A stretch of DNA of 18,734 nt from Clostridiales bacterium UBA4362. Lineage in GTDB: Bacteria > Bacillota > Clostridia > TANB77 > CAG-508. Made by a program: the position numbers and the translations under genes. The DNA is taken from assembly GCA_002393975.1 (NCBI GenBank), contig DGSM01000091.1:1-18734 (forward strand), given 5' to 3'. The number at the start of each line of letters is the position of its first letter. The stretch's first letter is position 1. The notes beneath the pieces were generated by a model. The model did no database searches and was not told the origin of the DNA. It saw only the letters and a program-made list of their open reading frames with translations. Positions 7,341 to 13,607 of the stretch are shown piece after piece.

Positions 7341-8124
7341 TATCTAATTCTATTGGACAGTGATCACTACCAAAAATATCAGTATGAATTATACTATCTA
7401 CAATTTTGTTAGAAATTGAATTAGAAACTATAAAGTAATCTATTCTCCATCCTACATTCTTTTCTCTCGCATGGAACATATATGACCACCATGAAAACTC
7501 TTGTTTTTCGGGATAGACAAATCTAAACGTATCAGTAAAACCAGCATCTAATAATTCTGTCATTTTGTTTCTTTCTGTATCTGTAAAGCCTGCATTTTGA
7601 TGATTTGTACTTGGATTTTTTAGATCAATTTCTTCATGCGCTACATTTAAGTCTCCACAATAAATAACAGGTTTAACTTTATCTAGCTCTATCAAATATT
7701 TTCTAATATTGTTTTCCCAAATCGCTCTAAAGTCTAATCTTTCTAATTCTCTTTTGGAATTAGGAACATAGCAATTTACTAAGAAAAACTTGTCATATTC
7801 TAGAGTAATTATTCTTCCTTCTCCATCTTCTTTATAGTCATATTCTATTTCTTCAAGATTTTCTGGTACACAAATATTAATTCCTTTATATATGTTTAAT
7901 GGTTTTTCTTTAGCAAAGCAGGCAGTCCCAGAATATCCTTTCTTTATGGCATCATTAAAAAATTGATGAATTCCTAATGCTTTAATATTATCATCTATTT
8001 GATTTTGTTGAAGTTTTGTTTCTTGAATGCAAAAAATATCTGCATCAAATTTATCAAATACTTCTTTAAATCCTTTTGTCACGCAACTTCTTAATCCATT
8101 AACATTCCAAGATATAAATTTCAT
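7330..8124 (-). CDS. exoA: Exonuclease III family AP endonuclease
   Basis: DNA repair enzyme that cuts at abasic sites and removes 3' blocking groups and 3' ends. The chosen start at 8124 (264 aa) gives the usual N-terminus MKFISWNVNGLRS; GGAGGT lies 4 bases upstream, inside the longer alternative reading from 8136. Active-site motifs of the endonuclease/exonuclease/phosphatase fold appear in order: SWNVNG (N7), CIQETK (E35), YCGDLNVAHEEID, WRIDYFIVS, and GSDHCPIE near the end (D254, H255). Length is normal. It begins 13 bases after the T run of a strong terminator and I see no clear promoter of its own. Confidence 0.96.
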   Translation of the reverse strand: MKFISWNVNGLRSCVTKGFKEVFDKFDADIFCIQETKLQQNQIDDNIKALGIHQFFNDAIKKGYSGTACFAKEKPLNIYKGINICVPENLEEIEYDYKEDGEGRIITLEYDKFFLVNCYVPNSKRELERLDFRAIWENNIRKYLIELDKVKPVIYCGDLNVAHEEIDLKNPSTNHQNAGFTDTERNKMTELLDAGFTDTFRFVYPEKQEFSWWSYMFHAREKNVGWRIDYFIVSNSISNKIVDSIIHTDIFGSDHCPIELDIDL

Positions 8125-8128
8125 AATT

Positions 8129-8134
8129 ACCTCC
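8129..8134 (-). promoter_or_regulatory. Ribosome binding site deciding the exoA start
   Basis: GGAGGT on the - strand, four bases before the ATG at 8124. It lies within the first codons of the longer frame starting at 8136, so that upstream ATG is unlikely to be used. Confidence 0.85.
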
Positions 8135-8136
8135 AT

Positions 8137-8183
8137 AAAAAAATGAGATTAAGATTAGAATTTGCATCCTTAACCTTAACCTC
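8137..8183 (-). terminator. Intrinsic terminator after the DUF348-G5 hydrolase gene
   Basis: Read on the - strand: a 13-bp stem (8171-8183 with 8145-8157, including two G-T pairs), a 13-base loop, then an A, a T and a run of seven T. It starts about 18 bases after the hydrolase stop codon and leaves only 13 bases before exoA. Confidence 0.8.
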
Positions 8184-8201
8184 AATAATATTCATAAAGT
8201 A

Positions 8202-9167
8202 TTAATACCAACCTTTATTGCAGAAACTTGACCACGCTCTACTTGGTGAACCATATCTTCCCGCAATATAATTTAATCCCCATTCTATTTGAGTTTTATA
8301 GTTAGTTCTCCAATCTGATCCACATGAAGCCATTTTACTACCAGGTAAAGCTTGTGGAATTCCATATGCTCCAGAATATTTATTGCTTGAATAAATATTC
8401 CATCCACTTTCTCTATTCCATAACTTTATTAAGCATTCAACATCATATGATGACCAACCCTTATCATAACATCTTTGAGCAGCATATGCTTGATAATCAG
8501 CTTTGCTACCAGTAGCAGCTCTTGTATCTCCGGCTCTTGATGTTACAGTAATAGTTCTAACTTCAACAATTTTTGATACAGGTTCTTTAGTAACCTTTTC
8601 AGAAATCTTAGTTCTTTCTATTTCTTCATCATTTTGATATTTTACTCTATAAACGACTTCTTTTATACCATTTTGTCCAGCTTGAGTAACTTTATTTTGT
8701 TTACTTTCGCTACCATTTGAAACATCTTTAGTGATAGTTTCATATGGTATTTCTTCAGTTACTGTTATTAATTTTTCAACTATAGTTGTATAACTCTTAA
8801 TAATATCTTCAGCTGAAAAACTATTTTCAATAGCTTTATTAAGCTTTTCTTCATCACTATATTTAGTAATCTTTATTGTATTGTTATCTGATAAATCTTC
8901 ATCAGGACTTGGTACGCTTAATTCAGAATCTAATAATATAATGTGGTTTTCATTTAAAATATCAGACACCTTTGAATTAGTTGTCATAACATTCATTTCA
9001 TAACCACTAGAAAGAATAATCTTTACAGATTTAACTCTCTCATTTGTAGCCATAACTCCTACGGTTCCCATGATTACAACGAATATTAATGTAATCATAA
9101 ATATTTTCTTAACAGAAAATATCATATTACCACTAGGCTTCACTGGCTTGTCAATGTGTTTCCTCAT
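8202..9167 (-). CDS. DUF348-G5 protein with lytic transglycosylase-like domain
   Basis: Probable cell-wall lytic enzyme, related in layout to RpfB and YabE. The start at 9167 (321 aa) is set by AAAGGAGG 4 bases upstream; a GTG eight codons earlier lies before this site. Order: basic N-terminus, one membrane segment or uncleaved signal (about 20-40), one DUF348 domain (about 45-105), a G5 domain (about 125-205, KLITVTEEIPYETITKDVSN...), then an SLT-like domain to the end with the likely catalytic E253 in WNRESGWN, GAYGIPQALPGSKMA and W-rich helices. The C-terminal domain has four cysteines. It should act outside the membrane on peptidoglycan. It has its own promoter and terminator. WalR often controls such enzymes, but I found no full WalR box here. 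Confidence 0.9.
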   Translation of the reverse strand: MRKHIDKPVKPSGNMIFSVKKIFMITLIFVVIMGTVGVMATNERVKSVKIILSSGYEMNVMTTNSKVSDILNENHIILLDSELSVPSPDEDLSDNNTIKITKYSDEEKLNKAIENSFSAEDIIKSYTTIVEKLITVTEEIPYETITKDVSNGSESKQNKVTQAGQNGIKEVVYRVKYQNDEEIERTKISEKVTKEPVSKIVEVRTITVTSRAGDTRAATGSKADYQAYAAQRCYDKGWSSYDVECLIKLWNRESGWNIYSSNKYSGAYGIPQALPGSKMASCGSDWRTNYKTQIEWGLNYIAGRYGSPSRAWSSFCNKGWY

Positions 9168-9198
9168 AAAACCTCCTTTATTTGTTAACACAATTATA

Positions 9199-9227
9199 AT
9201 TTTAGCATTTTAACACATTAAAGTCAA
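9199..9227 (-). promoter_or_regulatory. Promoter of the DUF348-G5 hydrolase gene
   Basis: On the - strand: TTGACT (9222-9227), a 17-base spacer, TAAAAT (9199-9204) with an extended -10 TG at the right place. The predicted leader is about 25 bases. The rest of the 9228-9300 stretch holds no gene that I can support. Confidence 0.8.
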
Positions 9228-9303
9228 GTCGAGTTCCATTTTATGTCAAACCAATTGGCACCTTCTCCCATTTACGGAATAAGTCATTTTCTATATTATC
9301 GCA

Positions 9304-9347
9304 AAAAAATAAAGAGTGAAATAAAAATTAATTAATATTTCACTCTT
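9304..9347 (-). terminator. Intrinsic terminator of the three-gene unknown unit
   Basis: An 11-bp perfect stem (9312-9322 with 9337-9347), AT-rich loop, followed on the - strand by TA and a run of seven T (9303-9309). It lies about 50 bases after the 253-aa gene. The + strand side is also T-rich. Confidence 0.85.
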
Positions 9348-9396
9348 GTTGTTTTATTTTAAACATTTCACCACATTGTAATTTTACGTTAACAAT

Positions 9397-10158
9397 TTAT
9401 GCTGCTTTTTTTGGTTCACTATTCTGTATCTGTCTGTTCATGGCCTTTACCTGCTTTAGAAAACCTTTTTCAGTTGCTGCAATCAAATTAATTTTATATT
9501 GAGCATCGGTTACTATTTTTGGTAAAGTCTCTGTGAATAACTTATCTAAGAATTGCTTGTAATAGCTTTTTCCGTAGAAGAACATACGAATTCTATTTAT
9601 TAAATTACTTTTCTTTTTTGGTATAGCTATAGCCATTGTTGATCCATTATAAACAGATAAGACGTCTTCTTCCATATGAGTAATGCACCAAAGAATTCTA
9701 GCAGTACATTCATTAATCAAAACAGTATAATTTAATTTCTTTTGAGCATAATAATTTTGCATATTTAAGTACTTTTCAACTGTTTTTTTAGTTCTACAAT
9801 TTTGTTTTTTCTTCTCTATTATGCAAATATTTGCAAGACATGTTTTTTGGTTATCTCTAGCGCTTTGTCTTATTTCAAATGTATCTACGTAAAATTTCTC
9901 ATAAGTCTTAATTATTTTTTCAATTGATTCTCTATATGTTTTAACTGCCATATTTATTTTGTCGCTATATTGATTTGCATCTTGTTTATAAAAGGCTGTT
10001 TGCTCCATCAAAAAACTCTTCATAGATTCTACTTTTTGTTTTAACAATTCTTTCGAAGATCTTTGAAAAAGTTCTAATTCAACAAAAGAAGCTTCACGTT
10101 CTGCAATATTCAATTCTTCAATGTTAGCTTTTAAATTAGCTAGGACCTCTAAATTCAT
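9397..10158 (-). CDS. Unknown coiled-coil protein (253 aa), third gene of unknown unit
   Basis: I do not recognise this protein. It has no signal peptide and no clear membrane segment. It is mostly helical, with heptad-like charged stretches (about 1-140) suggesting a long coiled coil. A basic patch follows (KKKSNLINRIRMFFYGKSYYK, about 180-200) and another helical part ends in PKKAA. Six cysteines are scattered in the middle third without a metal motif. The start is supported by AAAGGA 7 bases before the ATG. It is 33 bases downstream of the 127-aa gene and is followed by a terminator. Base composition is like the neighbours. It may be a cytoplasmic partner of the hydrophobic protein encoded just upstream; that is inference from position only. 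Confidence 0.75.
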   Translation of the reverse strand: MNLEVLANLKANIEELNIAEREASFVELELFQRSSKELLKQKVESMKSFLMEQTAFYKQDANQYSDKINMAVKTYRESIEKIIKTYEKFYVDTFEIRQSARDNQKTCLANICIIEKKKQNCRTKKTVEKYLNMQNYYAQKKLNYTVLINECTARILWCITHMEEDVLSVYNGSTMAIAIPKKKSNLINRIRMFFYGKSYYKQFLDKLFTETLPKIVTDAQYKINLIAATEKGFLKQVKAMNRQIQNSEPKKAA

Positions 10159-10191
10159 TTCAATCCTTTCATTAATTTATCTTGTGTTATA

Positions 10192-10575
10192 TCATCTATC
10201 AGCTTTTATTTTATCAGCTTCTTTATTAAGAGTATTTCCTACTTCTTGCATACCTTTTCCAATTTCATGAATAAGTCTTCCTGATATTTCATTGCTTTTT
10301 TGTAAATCTCTTGCTATTCCATCCATTGGGTTATAATCCGTAACCACTCCTGCAATTAGATTTTTTGCTATCATTGCTTCAGCAGCACATACTGCAACTG
10401 CTGGACACATAATTGTTGCAGCCATAGTTCCTATTCCTCTTACTATATGACTTTTAGAAAGCGCATTAACTACAACGCCAGAACCCACTAGTCCTAAGCC
10501 TAAAGCTTTTGTTGCACCTTTTAATACATATTTACCCGTATTTTTAGCATACCCGGTAATCTTTTTCTTAGCCAT
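10192..10575 (-). CDS. Unknown glycine/alanine-rich hydrophobic protein (127 aa), second gene of unknown unit
   Basis: Not recognised. The N-terminus is basic (MAKKKITGYAKNTGKY). Then come two hydrophobic, small-residue-rich stretches: about 20-40 (GATKALGLGLVGSGVVVNAL) and about 46-78 (GIGTMAATIMCPAVAVCAAE and onward), with spacing of Gly and Ala that resembles glycine-zipper membrane helices. The last 45 residues are polar and helical and end in KADR. This suggests a small membrane-inserting or membrane-associated protein with a cytoplasmic tail. AAAGGG lies 6 bases before the ATG. It starts 18 bases after the 52-aa gene and precedes the coiled-coil gene by 33 bases. Confidence 0.75.
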   Translation of the reverse strand: MAKKKITGYAKNTGKYVLKGATKALGLGLVGSGVVVNALSKSHIVRGIGTMAATIMCPAVAVCAAEAMIAKNLIAGVVTDYNPMDGIARDLQKSNEISGRLIHEIGKGMQEVGNTLNKEADKIKADR

Positions 10576-10593
10576 TGTAACCCTTTCTAACTT

Positions 10594-10752
10594 TTACATT
10601 AGTATATCTTTTAACTTTTCATTTTGTTTGTCTAACAGACTATCTTGTTTATCGTATAATTTCTTTAAGAAAAATCTTAAATCTTTATCACTAGCACGTC
10701 CTATGTCATAGATATTTCCGTTGACATGCACAATTTTATCTATTCCTTGCAT
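10594..10752 (-). CDS. Small unknown protein (52 aa), first gene of unknown unit
   Basis: A short ORF that I found by hand: MQGIDKIVHVNGNIYDIGR, then a charged helical half ending in KLKDILM. AAGGAG sits 5 bases before the ATG, a well-formed promoter lies 36 bases upstream, and the next gene begins 18 bases after its stop, so it is very likely translated. The first half reads like a small beta hairpin (VHVNGNIYDIG) and the second like an amphipathic coiled-coil helix, which might pair with the 253-aa coiled-coil protein of the same unit. No known family comes to mind. Confidence 0.7.
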   Translation of the reverse strand: MQGIDKIVHVNGNIYDIGRASDKDLRFFLKKLYDKQDSLLDKQNEKLKDILM

Positions 10753-10787
10753 TTTTACTCCTTAGTCTGCAAAATATGCTTTTTTAT

Positions 10788-10816
10788 ATAATAACATTAC
10801 AATTTTTTATATTCAA
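10788..10816 (-). promoter_or_regulatory. Promoter of the three-gene unknown unit
   Basis: On the - strand: TTGAAT (10811-10816), a 17-base spacer, TATTAT (10788-10793) with an extended -10 TG. The predicted leader is about 29 bases. It stands back to back with the lemA promoter; the two -35 boxes are separated by 17 bases. Confidence 0.78.
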
Positions 10817-10833
10817 GCCATAATTTAAAAATC

Positions 10834-10862
10834 TTGTCAAACGCTTACTTTTATAATATAAT
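10834..10862 (+). promoter_or_regulatory. Promoter of lemA
   Basis: TTGTCA (10834-10839), a 17-base spacer, TATAAT (10857-10862) on the + strand. The predicted leader is about 40 bases and ends in AAGGAG 8 bases before the ATG. Confidence 0.78.
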
Positions 10863-10908
10863 AGAATTATAATATTAATATGTAATATGAACGGAAGGAG
10901 ATAATAAT

Positions 10909-11505
10909 ATGGCTAGTTTCGCTGTTCTTTTATCAGGCCTTGGTATATTAGCTTTAATAGCTTTAATTCTTACACTGGTAGTAGTATTTATTATTGTTTT
11001 AATAGTAAATCATAACAAATTAATTAGACTTAGAGAGCAAGTTGCAAACGAATGGAGTCAAATTGATGTAGAACTTCAAAGAAGATTTGATCTTATTCCT
11101 AACTTAACTAATACAGTAAAAGGATATATGACTCATGAAAAAAAGACCCTTGCAGAAATTGCTGAAGTTCGTACTAGATGGGCTGAAGCAAAAAGCGTAG
11201 CTGATAAAATCAAAGTAAGTAAAGAATTAGACTCATTCATCAATTCATTAATTGCAGTTGCTGAATCAAATCCTGACCTAAAAGCAAGTGATAATTTCTT
11301 ACAATTACAATCTGAATTGAGTAATACTGAAAGCAGAATTGCTATCACCAGAACTGCTTATAATAATTCTGTAACAGCTTACAATACTGCAATAAAAGTA
11401 TTCCCTTCAAATATAGTAGCATCAATGTTTAAGTTTACACCATCAGAATTATTTGAAGTTAGTGATGTAAAAGCACATGAAGCTGTTAAAGTAGATTTTA
11501 ACTAA
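10909..11505 (+). CDS. lemA: LemA family membrane protein
   Basis: LemA proteins are widespread membrane-anchored helical proteins of unclear role. The 198-aa product has one long N-terminal membrane segment (about 6-33, leucine/valine-rich) and then the four-helix LemA core: NHNKLIRLREQVANEWSQID, RRFDLIPNLTNTVKGY, the ESRIAITRTAYNNSVTAYN signature, and FPSNIVASMF near the end. The membrane segment is somewhat longer than in many relatives. The usual partners (a TPM-domain protein or HtpX) are not beside it. Instead it stands alone on the + strand, divergent from the three-gene unknown unit and convergent with tatD. The ATG is preceded by AAGGAGATAATAAT. Confidence 0.95.
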   Translation: MASFAVLLSGLGILALIALILTLVVVFIIVLIVNHNKLIRLREQVANEWSQIDVELQRRFDLIPNLTNTVKGYMTHEKKTLAEIAEVRTRWAEAKSVADKIKVSKELDSFINSLIAVAESNPDLKASDNFLQLQSELSNTESRIAITRTAYNNSVTAYNTAIKVFPSNIVASMFKFTPSELFEVSDVKAHEAVKVDFN

Positions 11506-11556
11506 TCAACTAAAACTAAATAATAAAACAATATTTTAAAATTTGAATTTAAAAAA

Positions 11557-11598
11557 GCAAAAAAATATATGGGACTATATCCCATATATTTTTTTTGC
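11557..11598. terminator. Bidirectional terminator shared by lemA and tatD
   Basis: A 17-base arm (11557-11573), 7-base loop, and an 18-base matching arm (11581-11598, one extra T). Long A and T runs on the outer part serve both strands. The last codons of tatD lie within the hairpin. Confidence 0.88.
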
Positions 11599-12348
11599 AT
11601 TATTATATGTAATTTGTGCTATTTCTTCTGGTTCCATACTTTTATATTCAGCAATCTTTTCTACAATATGTTTAAGATTTCTTGAATCATTTCTCTTTCC
11701 TCTATTTGGTTCAGGAGATAAATATGGACTATCAGTTTCTATTAGGAGTTTCTCTAATGGAATTTGCTTAATATGGTCGATTGCATTTTTAGAATTCTTA
11801 AAAGTAACTGGTCCGGCAACTGATATATAATATCCTAATTTTAATCCTTCTCTAACTAAATCTTTATTAAAAGGGCAACAATGAAAAACTCCTTTTTTAT
11901 TAACTGGATATTTTTTTAAAATTTCTATAGTTTCCATTATAGCATCTCTTGTATGAATAACTATCGGATATTGATACTTGTTTGCAAATTCAATTTGTTT
12001 AACAAAAACTTCTTTTTGCCACTCTCTATTTGTATCATAATGGTAGTCTAATCCAATTTCTCCAACTGCCACTATTTTTTTATTATTTCTATTTTCGATT
12101 ATTAGCTTTTCTATTTCTTCTAATTCTTTTTTATAATCATCTCCAAAATCATTTGGTGATAATCCAATAGTTGCATAAATAAAATCATATTTATTTGCAA
12201 GCTCAATTGCCCTTTTGGATCCTTCTAAACTATATCCTGCACTTATTAAATTAGTAACACCAAAATCATATATAGCTTTAATGATTTCTTCTCTGTCATC
12301 ATCAAATTTGCAATCATCTAAATGACAATGTTGATCAAAGTATTCCAT
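11575..12348 (-). CDS. tatD: TatD family metal-dependent DNase
   Basis: Metal-dependent hydrolase of the TatD family (YabD in Bacillus), with 3'-5' exonuclease or DNA repair activity in studied members. The start at 12348 (257 aa) follows GAAGGAG by 5 bases; an in-frame ATG 15 codons upstream lies inside acpS and is unlikely. Motifs in order: FDQHCHLDD (H7, H9), GEIGLDYH with the metal Glu, VIHTRDA, VFHCCPF, LIETDSPYLSPEPNRGKRND. The full barrel is present. It starts 10 bases after the acpS stop, so the two are probably cotranscribed. Its last codons form part of the shared terminator hairpin. Confidence 0.95.
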   Translation of the reverse strand: MEYFDQHCHLDDCKFDDDREEIIKAIYDFGVTNLISAGYSLEGSKRAIELANKYDFIYATIGLSPNDFGDDYKKELEEIEKLIIENRNNKKIVAVGEIGLDYHYDTNREWQKEVFVKQIEFANKYQYPIVIHTRDAIMETIEILKKYPVNKKGVFHCCPFNKDLVREGLKLGYYISVAGPVTFKNSKNAIDHIKQIPLEKLLIETDSPYLSPEPNRGKRNDSRNLKHIVEKIAEYKSMEPEEIAQITYNNAKKIYGI

Positions 12349-12358
12349 TATGCTCCTT

Positions 12359-12733
12359 CTATTCCTTATATGCTGTAACATATGCGACAGCATAGTCTTT
12401 TACATGTGAAAGGCTTATTTCTAAATTAACATTTTTTAACCCTTCATCTTCATAATTAATTATTTCTACCTGTGGTTTTCCATCTTCTTTATTCGTTATC
12501 TCTATGTTTTTCCAAGCAAATTTTTCAGGGGTTGTTAAAAAGGCCGATATTGCTTTAAAAGTCGCTTCTTTTCCAGCAAATCTAGCCCCATAATGCTGAA
12601 ATTTCATATTGCGAGTTGATTCGCAATATGAAATTTCTTTTGTAGTATATATTTTATTAATAAATTTTTCGTTTGAAACCGCATCCTTTATTCTATCGAT
12701 TTCGATTATATCAGTACCAACAAAAATTTTCAT
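12359..12733 (-). CDS. acpS: Holo-[acyl-carrier-protein] synthase
   Basis: Transfers 4'-phosphopantetheine from coenzyme A to the serine of acyl carrier protein, essential for fatty acid synthesis. 124 aa, a normal length. Motifs: GTDIIEIDRI at the start (D8 for metal), ARFAGKEATFKA (about 50-61) and LSHVKDYAVAYV near the end. AGGAAG lies 4 bases before the ATG, 12 bases after the stop of the upstream gene. Odd point: codons for residues 33-45 contain a perfect 16-bp inverted repeat with a 6-base loop, listed separately; the frame is intact through it. Confidence 0.95.
   Translation of the reverse strand: MKIFVGTDIIEIDRIKDAVSNEKFINKIYTTKEISYCESTRNMKFQHYGARFAGKEATFKAISAFLTTPEKFAWKNIEITNKEDGKPQVEIINYEDEGLKNVNLEISLSHVKDYAVAYVTAYKE
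12599..12636. repeat. Perfect 16-bp inverted repeat inside acpS
   Basis: Arms AAATTTCATATTGCGA (12599-12614) and TCGCAATATGAAATTT (12621-12636) are exact reverse complements around GTTGAT. It lies in coding sequence, between the N-terminal motif and the RFAGKEA motif of AcpS. On the + strand a T-rich stretch follows, but no gene on that strand would need a terminator here. Confidence 0.9.
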
Positions 12734-12745
12734 AAACTTCCTATT

Positions 12746-13543
12746 CTAACCTAAGAAATTAAATAAAATAATAATTCCAACAATAGTAAGAACAACTAAA
12801 AGTCCTGCTATTACTTTTAGAGTATATTTATTTTCATTTAATTTATTATTTTTATATAGAAGGTCAAATTGATTTTCATCCATTATATATAATCTATCAA
12901 TTTCAAGATCTCTAGCCCATGAATCACAAATCTTATCTTTATCTGTGATTTGAACATTGAAAATGTTTTGAGTAAAGTCAACAAATTCTTTTCTTGTTCT
13001 GTCAAAGGTATCTTCAACAGCAACTTCTTTATTAACTTTGTTTAAATAAACAGCTTTATATAATTGAATTAAATATGCATATAAGTGAGCTCTTTCAAAG
13101 TTAGGATCTTCCTCTTCTTTGCCTTTTTCTTTTCCAGAGAAGTTATAAGTTCTATCTGCTCTAATATTAATCTTCTCAAGATTCTTTCTTTCGCTCTCTT
13201 TTACAAATTCTTCGATGACTTCTTTACTCTCAGTTACAACAAATATGATTCCTGGTTCAAAGCATACTATTTCGCTCTCGCCTTTATAGAAAATATTGCA
13301 TTTATATTCCTTGCAAATAGTTGCTTTTGTTAGAGTATCTGCTGCATTAAACTCTTCTATTTTATCAATGTCAAAAGTCCAAAACATAAGGTTTCTAATC
13401 AATGGTAAAAAGTAATCATAAATATCATCATCTTTTTCTTTCTTAAATACTTTTAATTGAAACCCCTTTTCGAATAACATATTATAATAATCTGTCATTC
13501 TGTTTCTGTTAATTAATATTGGATAAATCTTGCGCTCTTCCAT
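12746..13543 (-). CDS. Unknown C-tail-anchored membrane protein (265 aa)
   Basis: Not recognised. About 235 cytoplasmic residues, highly charged and without a signal peptide, are followed by a single membrane segment at the very C-terminus (about 243-263, VIAGLLVVLTIVGIIILFNF), so it should be tail-anchored facing the cytoplasm. Four scattered cysteines, no metal motif. A lysine/glutamate linker (about 130-145) splits the soluble part into two probable domains; the second is helical. The start has AAAGGAGG 5 bases upstream. It lies 64 bases after the WG-repeat gene and 12 bases before acpS; no terminator is seen on either side, so it may belong to a transcript running from the SpoIIE-like or WG-repeat promoter into acpS-tatD. 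Confidence 0.85.
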   Translation of the reverse strand: MEERKIYPILINRNRMTDYYNMLFEKGFQLKVFKKEKDDDIYDYFLPLIRNLMFWTFDIDKIEEFNAADTLTKATICKEYKCNIFYKGESEIVCFEPGIIFVVTESKEVIEEFVKESERKNLEKINIRADRTYNFSGKEKGKEEEDPNFERAHLYAYLIQLYKAVYLNKVNKEVAVEDTFDRTRKEFVDFTQNIFNVQITDKDKICDSWARDLEIDRLYIMDENQFDLLYKNNKLNENKYTLKVIAGLLVVLTIVGIIILFNFLG

Positions 13544-13607
13544 TATTCCTCCTTTGTACTTATAAAAATCTTTGGTACTATTTATAAAAATTTATTTTAT
13601 AATCATT

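Noticed and set aside
9167..9240. WalR box (two TGTWAH half-sites five bases apart) before the hydrolase gene
   Set aside because: Single half-sites occur but no pair with the right spacing.
9246..9287. A 13-aa ORF on the - strand that might be a leader peptide for the hydrolase gene
   Set aside because: It lies upstream of the predicted promoter and has no good ribosome binding site.
9228..9300. Possible riboswitch, such as a c-di-AMP element often found before wall hydrolases
   Set aside because: The promoter lies downstream of this stretch and the leader is only about 25 bases; no riboswitch fold could be made out.
11543..11830. 95-codon open frame on the + strand after lemA
   Set aside because: It runs through the terminator hairpin and is antisense to tatD, whose motifs are intact.
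13085..13333. 82-codon open frame on the + strand
   Set aside because: It is the antisense shadow of the tail-anchored protein gene and lacks a ribosome binding site.
13582..13602. Inverted repeat TTATAAAA-N5-TTTTATAA before the tail-anchored protein gene
   Set aside because: It is made only of A and T, too weak for a terminator and expected by chance in this DNA.
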